In this document: positions 5,391 to 6,301 of the stretch, one piece after another
How positions within the stretch are numbered: position 1 is the stretch's first letter
How the letters are laid out: the number at the start of each line of letters is the position of its first letter
Origin: Chitinophagaceae bacterium
Lineage (GTDB): Bacteria > Bacteroidota > Bacteroidia > Chitinophagales > Chitinophagaceae
DNA: 6,301 bases
Assembly: GCA_947447815.1 (NCBI GenBank)
Contig: CANFLJ010000118.1
Span: forward strand, 1 to 6,301
Direction: 5' to 3'
Notes under the pieces: generated by a model
Seen by the model: only the letters and a program-made list of their open reading frames with translations
The model's database searches: none
Told to the model about the DNA's origin: nothing
Program-made: the position numbers and the translations under genes

Positions 5391-5717
5391 TTATCTAATA
5401 AACTTCAGAAGTTGTCTGATATTTTTCCGAAGGCATCTGCTAAGTTTCCGAGAGTATCAGATTTCAGCAAAATGATATCTGATAATCTTCCGAAAGTGTC
5501 TGCATTTTGTCGGAAGGTATCTGCTAAGTGTCCGAGGCTATCAGATTTTAGTAAAATGATATCTGATAATCTTCCGAAGGTGTTTGATTTTTGTCCGAAG
5601 GTATCTGACAAGTGTCCGAGGCTATCAGATTTTAGTAAAATGATATCTGATAATCTTCCGAAGGTGTTAGATTTTTGTCCGAAGGTATCTGAAAAGTGTC
5701 CGAGGCTATGTGATTAA
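5391..5717. repeat. Nested tandem repeat: 21-bp units in an 84-bp higher-order repeat
   Basis: From 5412 the sequence is fourteen consecutive 21-bp units plus a 12-bp end; a degenerate unit at 5391-5411, and perhaps another at 5370-5390, precede them. Units recur in a four-unit order, giving three 84-bp copies: 5454-5537, 5538-5621 and 5622-5705. The last two differ at only two bases; the first differs from the second at ten. Most units carry TCTGAT or TCAGAT and end in CCGAAG or CCGAGG. On the plus strand one frame (5358-5717) is open and reads as heptapeptides such as VSDKCPR, LSDFSKM, ISDNLPK and VFDFCPK. The minus strand also has one open frame across the array, reading LSDIILL, KSDTLGN, LADAFGK. 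Neither has an ATG in a starting position or a ribosome binding site; only TTG codons are available (plus 5412, minus 5611). It is either a non-coding minisatellite, the remains of a repeat-protein gene, or a small gene starting at TTG. It is not a CRISPR array, because there are no unique spacers. Confidence 0.9.
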
Positions 5718-5778
5718 AATAAAGGGATTAATGTAATTAAGCCAATTCAATATATTGACTCGTCGATTTGTATTTATA

Positions 5779-5825
5779 CCCCACATTGCTTGTGGGGCTA
5801 TTATTGTTAAACCCTTTCAGGGTTT
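5779..5825. repeat. Pair of adjacent short palindromes (REP/BIME-like)
   Basis: Two perfect 7-bp hairpins stand 11 bp apart. The first is CCCCACA (5779-5785), loop TTGCT, TGTGGGG (5791-5797). The second is AAACCCT (5809-5815), loop TTC, AAGGGTTT-type arm AGGGTTT (5819-5825). They are far more GC-rich than the surrounding sequence and neither is followed by a T tract suited to a terminator in this context. Paired hairpins of this kind are typical of dispersed REP-like elements mobilised by Y1 transposases (RAYTs). The dispersal is inferred; no transposase gene lies in the window. Confidence 0.5.
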
Positions 5826-6021
5826 GAGATAATTTTTAAAAGGAAACTAGTTGGCATTGTATTGTTTAATAAATATTTCAACACAATAACATATGAGCGA
5901 CATAATCCAAGTAAAAAAACAAAAACTAAAAACTAAAATAATAAATAAGACAAATCTAAAAACAGGCGTATTGATGTTAGAGATTTTGATTCCTTTTCAT
6001 TAGCATTTTACATAGATAAAA
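5826..6021. other. A-rich gene-free spacer
   Basis: Together with 5718-5778 this forms the roughly 300-bp stretch between the repeat array and the deoxynucleoside kinase gene, interrupted only by the two palindromes. It has poly-A-rich stretches around 5915-5965. A 36-codon open frame with an ATG at 5893 and stop at 6001-6003 is lysine-rich, lacks a ribosome binding site or -7 box, and is most likely a product of base composition. I see no terminator for the kinase gene here. Confidence 0.45.
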
Positions 6022-6301
6022 CTAGAATAGTCCAAATAATGTGCTGTCTATCTTTTCTATTATATGACCAAAGTCTTCTTCATTTTCGGAGAACTTTATT
6101 TTATCACAATCGATTATCAGCATTGGCCCTTCTTTGTATGAATCTACAAAACGGTTGTATAGTTCGTTCAACTTTTTGAGGTAATCAAGACGAATGTTTT
6201 CTTCATATTCTCTGCCTCTTTTCTGGATTTGAGATACCAGGGTAGGTACAGATGCTTTCAAATAAATTAATAAATCGGGTGGCTCTACCATGCTCTTCAA
6301 A
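6022..6301 (-). CDS. Deoxynucleoside kinase, C-terminal part (cut by window edge)
   Basis: The last 92 or so codons are present and the gene continues past the right edge, so the start and the P-loop are not visible. The segment opens with S-M-V-E-P-P-D-L-L-I-Y-L, then Q-I-Q-K-R-G-R-E-Y-E, whose arginines match the LID region of the dCK/dGK-type kinase family. It continues with the L-x-x-L-N-x-x-Y helix and ends in a beta-strand LIIDCD and a C-terminal helix. These enzymes phosphorylate deoxynucleosides with ATP for salvage into the dNTP pool, in the cytoplasm. The family is usually about 200 aa, so a little under half is seen. Substrate choice (dA, dG, dC) is set by residues outside the window. 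No promoter can be assigned, and the 3' end has no recognised terminator. Confidence 0.88.
   Translation of the reverse strand, partial: LKSMVEPPDLLIYLKASVPTLVSQIQKRGREYEENIRLDYLKKLNELYNRFVDSYKEGPMLIIDCDKIKFSENEEDFGHIIEKIDSTLFGLF

Noticed and set aside
5412..5717. A conventional 101-residue protein gene on the plus strand of the array
   Set aside because: The frame begins at TTG with no ribosome binding site or promoter box, the opposite strand is open as well, and openness follows automatically from a 21-bp repeat unit without stops. I list it as a repeat and leave coding as an open question.
5391..5717. CRISPR array
   Set aside because: Units are contiguous with no unique spacers between them, variation is gradual, and no cas gene is in the window.
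5893..6003. 36-codon lysine-rich open frame
   Set aside because: It lies in a poly-A-rich stretch, has no ribosome binding site or -7 box, and its composition follows from the local base bias.
1..6301. A novel multi-gene system across the window
   Set aside because: The recognised genes are housekeeping or envelope families in separate transcription units on alternating strands, with their own promoters and terminators. Nothing ties them into one system.

Overview
The window looks like ordinary chromosome from a Bacteroidota bacterium, probably a Chitinophagaceae- or Sphingobacteriia-like member (the family-level guess is inference). The reasons are low G+C, A-rich leaders with few Shine-Dalgarno sites, several -7 boxes of the Bacteroidota form TAnnTTTG, and typical gene families: a DUF3347 lipoprotein, a short deoxynucleoside kinase, a YceI protein and an ABC-F ATPase.

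Layout from left to right: the start of a YceI-like exported protein (minus, cut by the left edge); an AcpH-type acyl-carrier-protein phosphodiesterase (minus); an unrecognised small secreted protein (plus) closed by a strong terminator; a spacer with a roughly 90-bp imperfect palindrome; threonylcarbamoyl-AMP synthase (TsaC/YrdC, plus), which converges on an ABC-F ATPase (minus) with a perfect 17-bp bidirectional terminator between them; an 80-bp divergent promoter region; a DUF3347-type lipoprotein (plus); a tandem array of 21-bp units grouped into an 84-bp higher-order repeat; a pair of adjacent short palindromes; a gene-free A-rich spacer; and the C-terminal part of a deoxynucleoside kinase (minus, cut by the right edge).

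The genes do not form one pathway. Most appear to be single-gene units with their own promoter, with ties only to translation (TsaC for tRNA t6A, ABC-F for the ribosome), lipid or carrier-protein housekeeping (AcpH, YceI), the envelope (lipoprotein, secreted protein) and nucleotide salvage (deoxynucleoside kinase). No defence system, mobile-element transposase, CRISPR array, tRNA or rRNA is visible. The least explained element is the nested 21/84-bp array at 5391-5717. It is stop-free in one frame on each strand, encodes a Ser-Asp heptapeptide pattern on both, carries a hairpin in every 84-bp copy, and has no convincing start codon on either strand.
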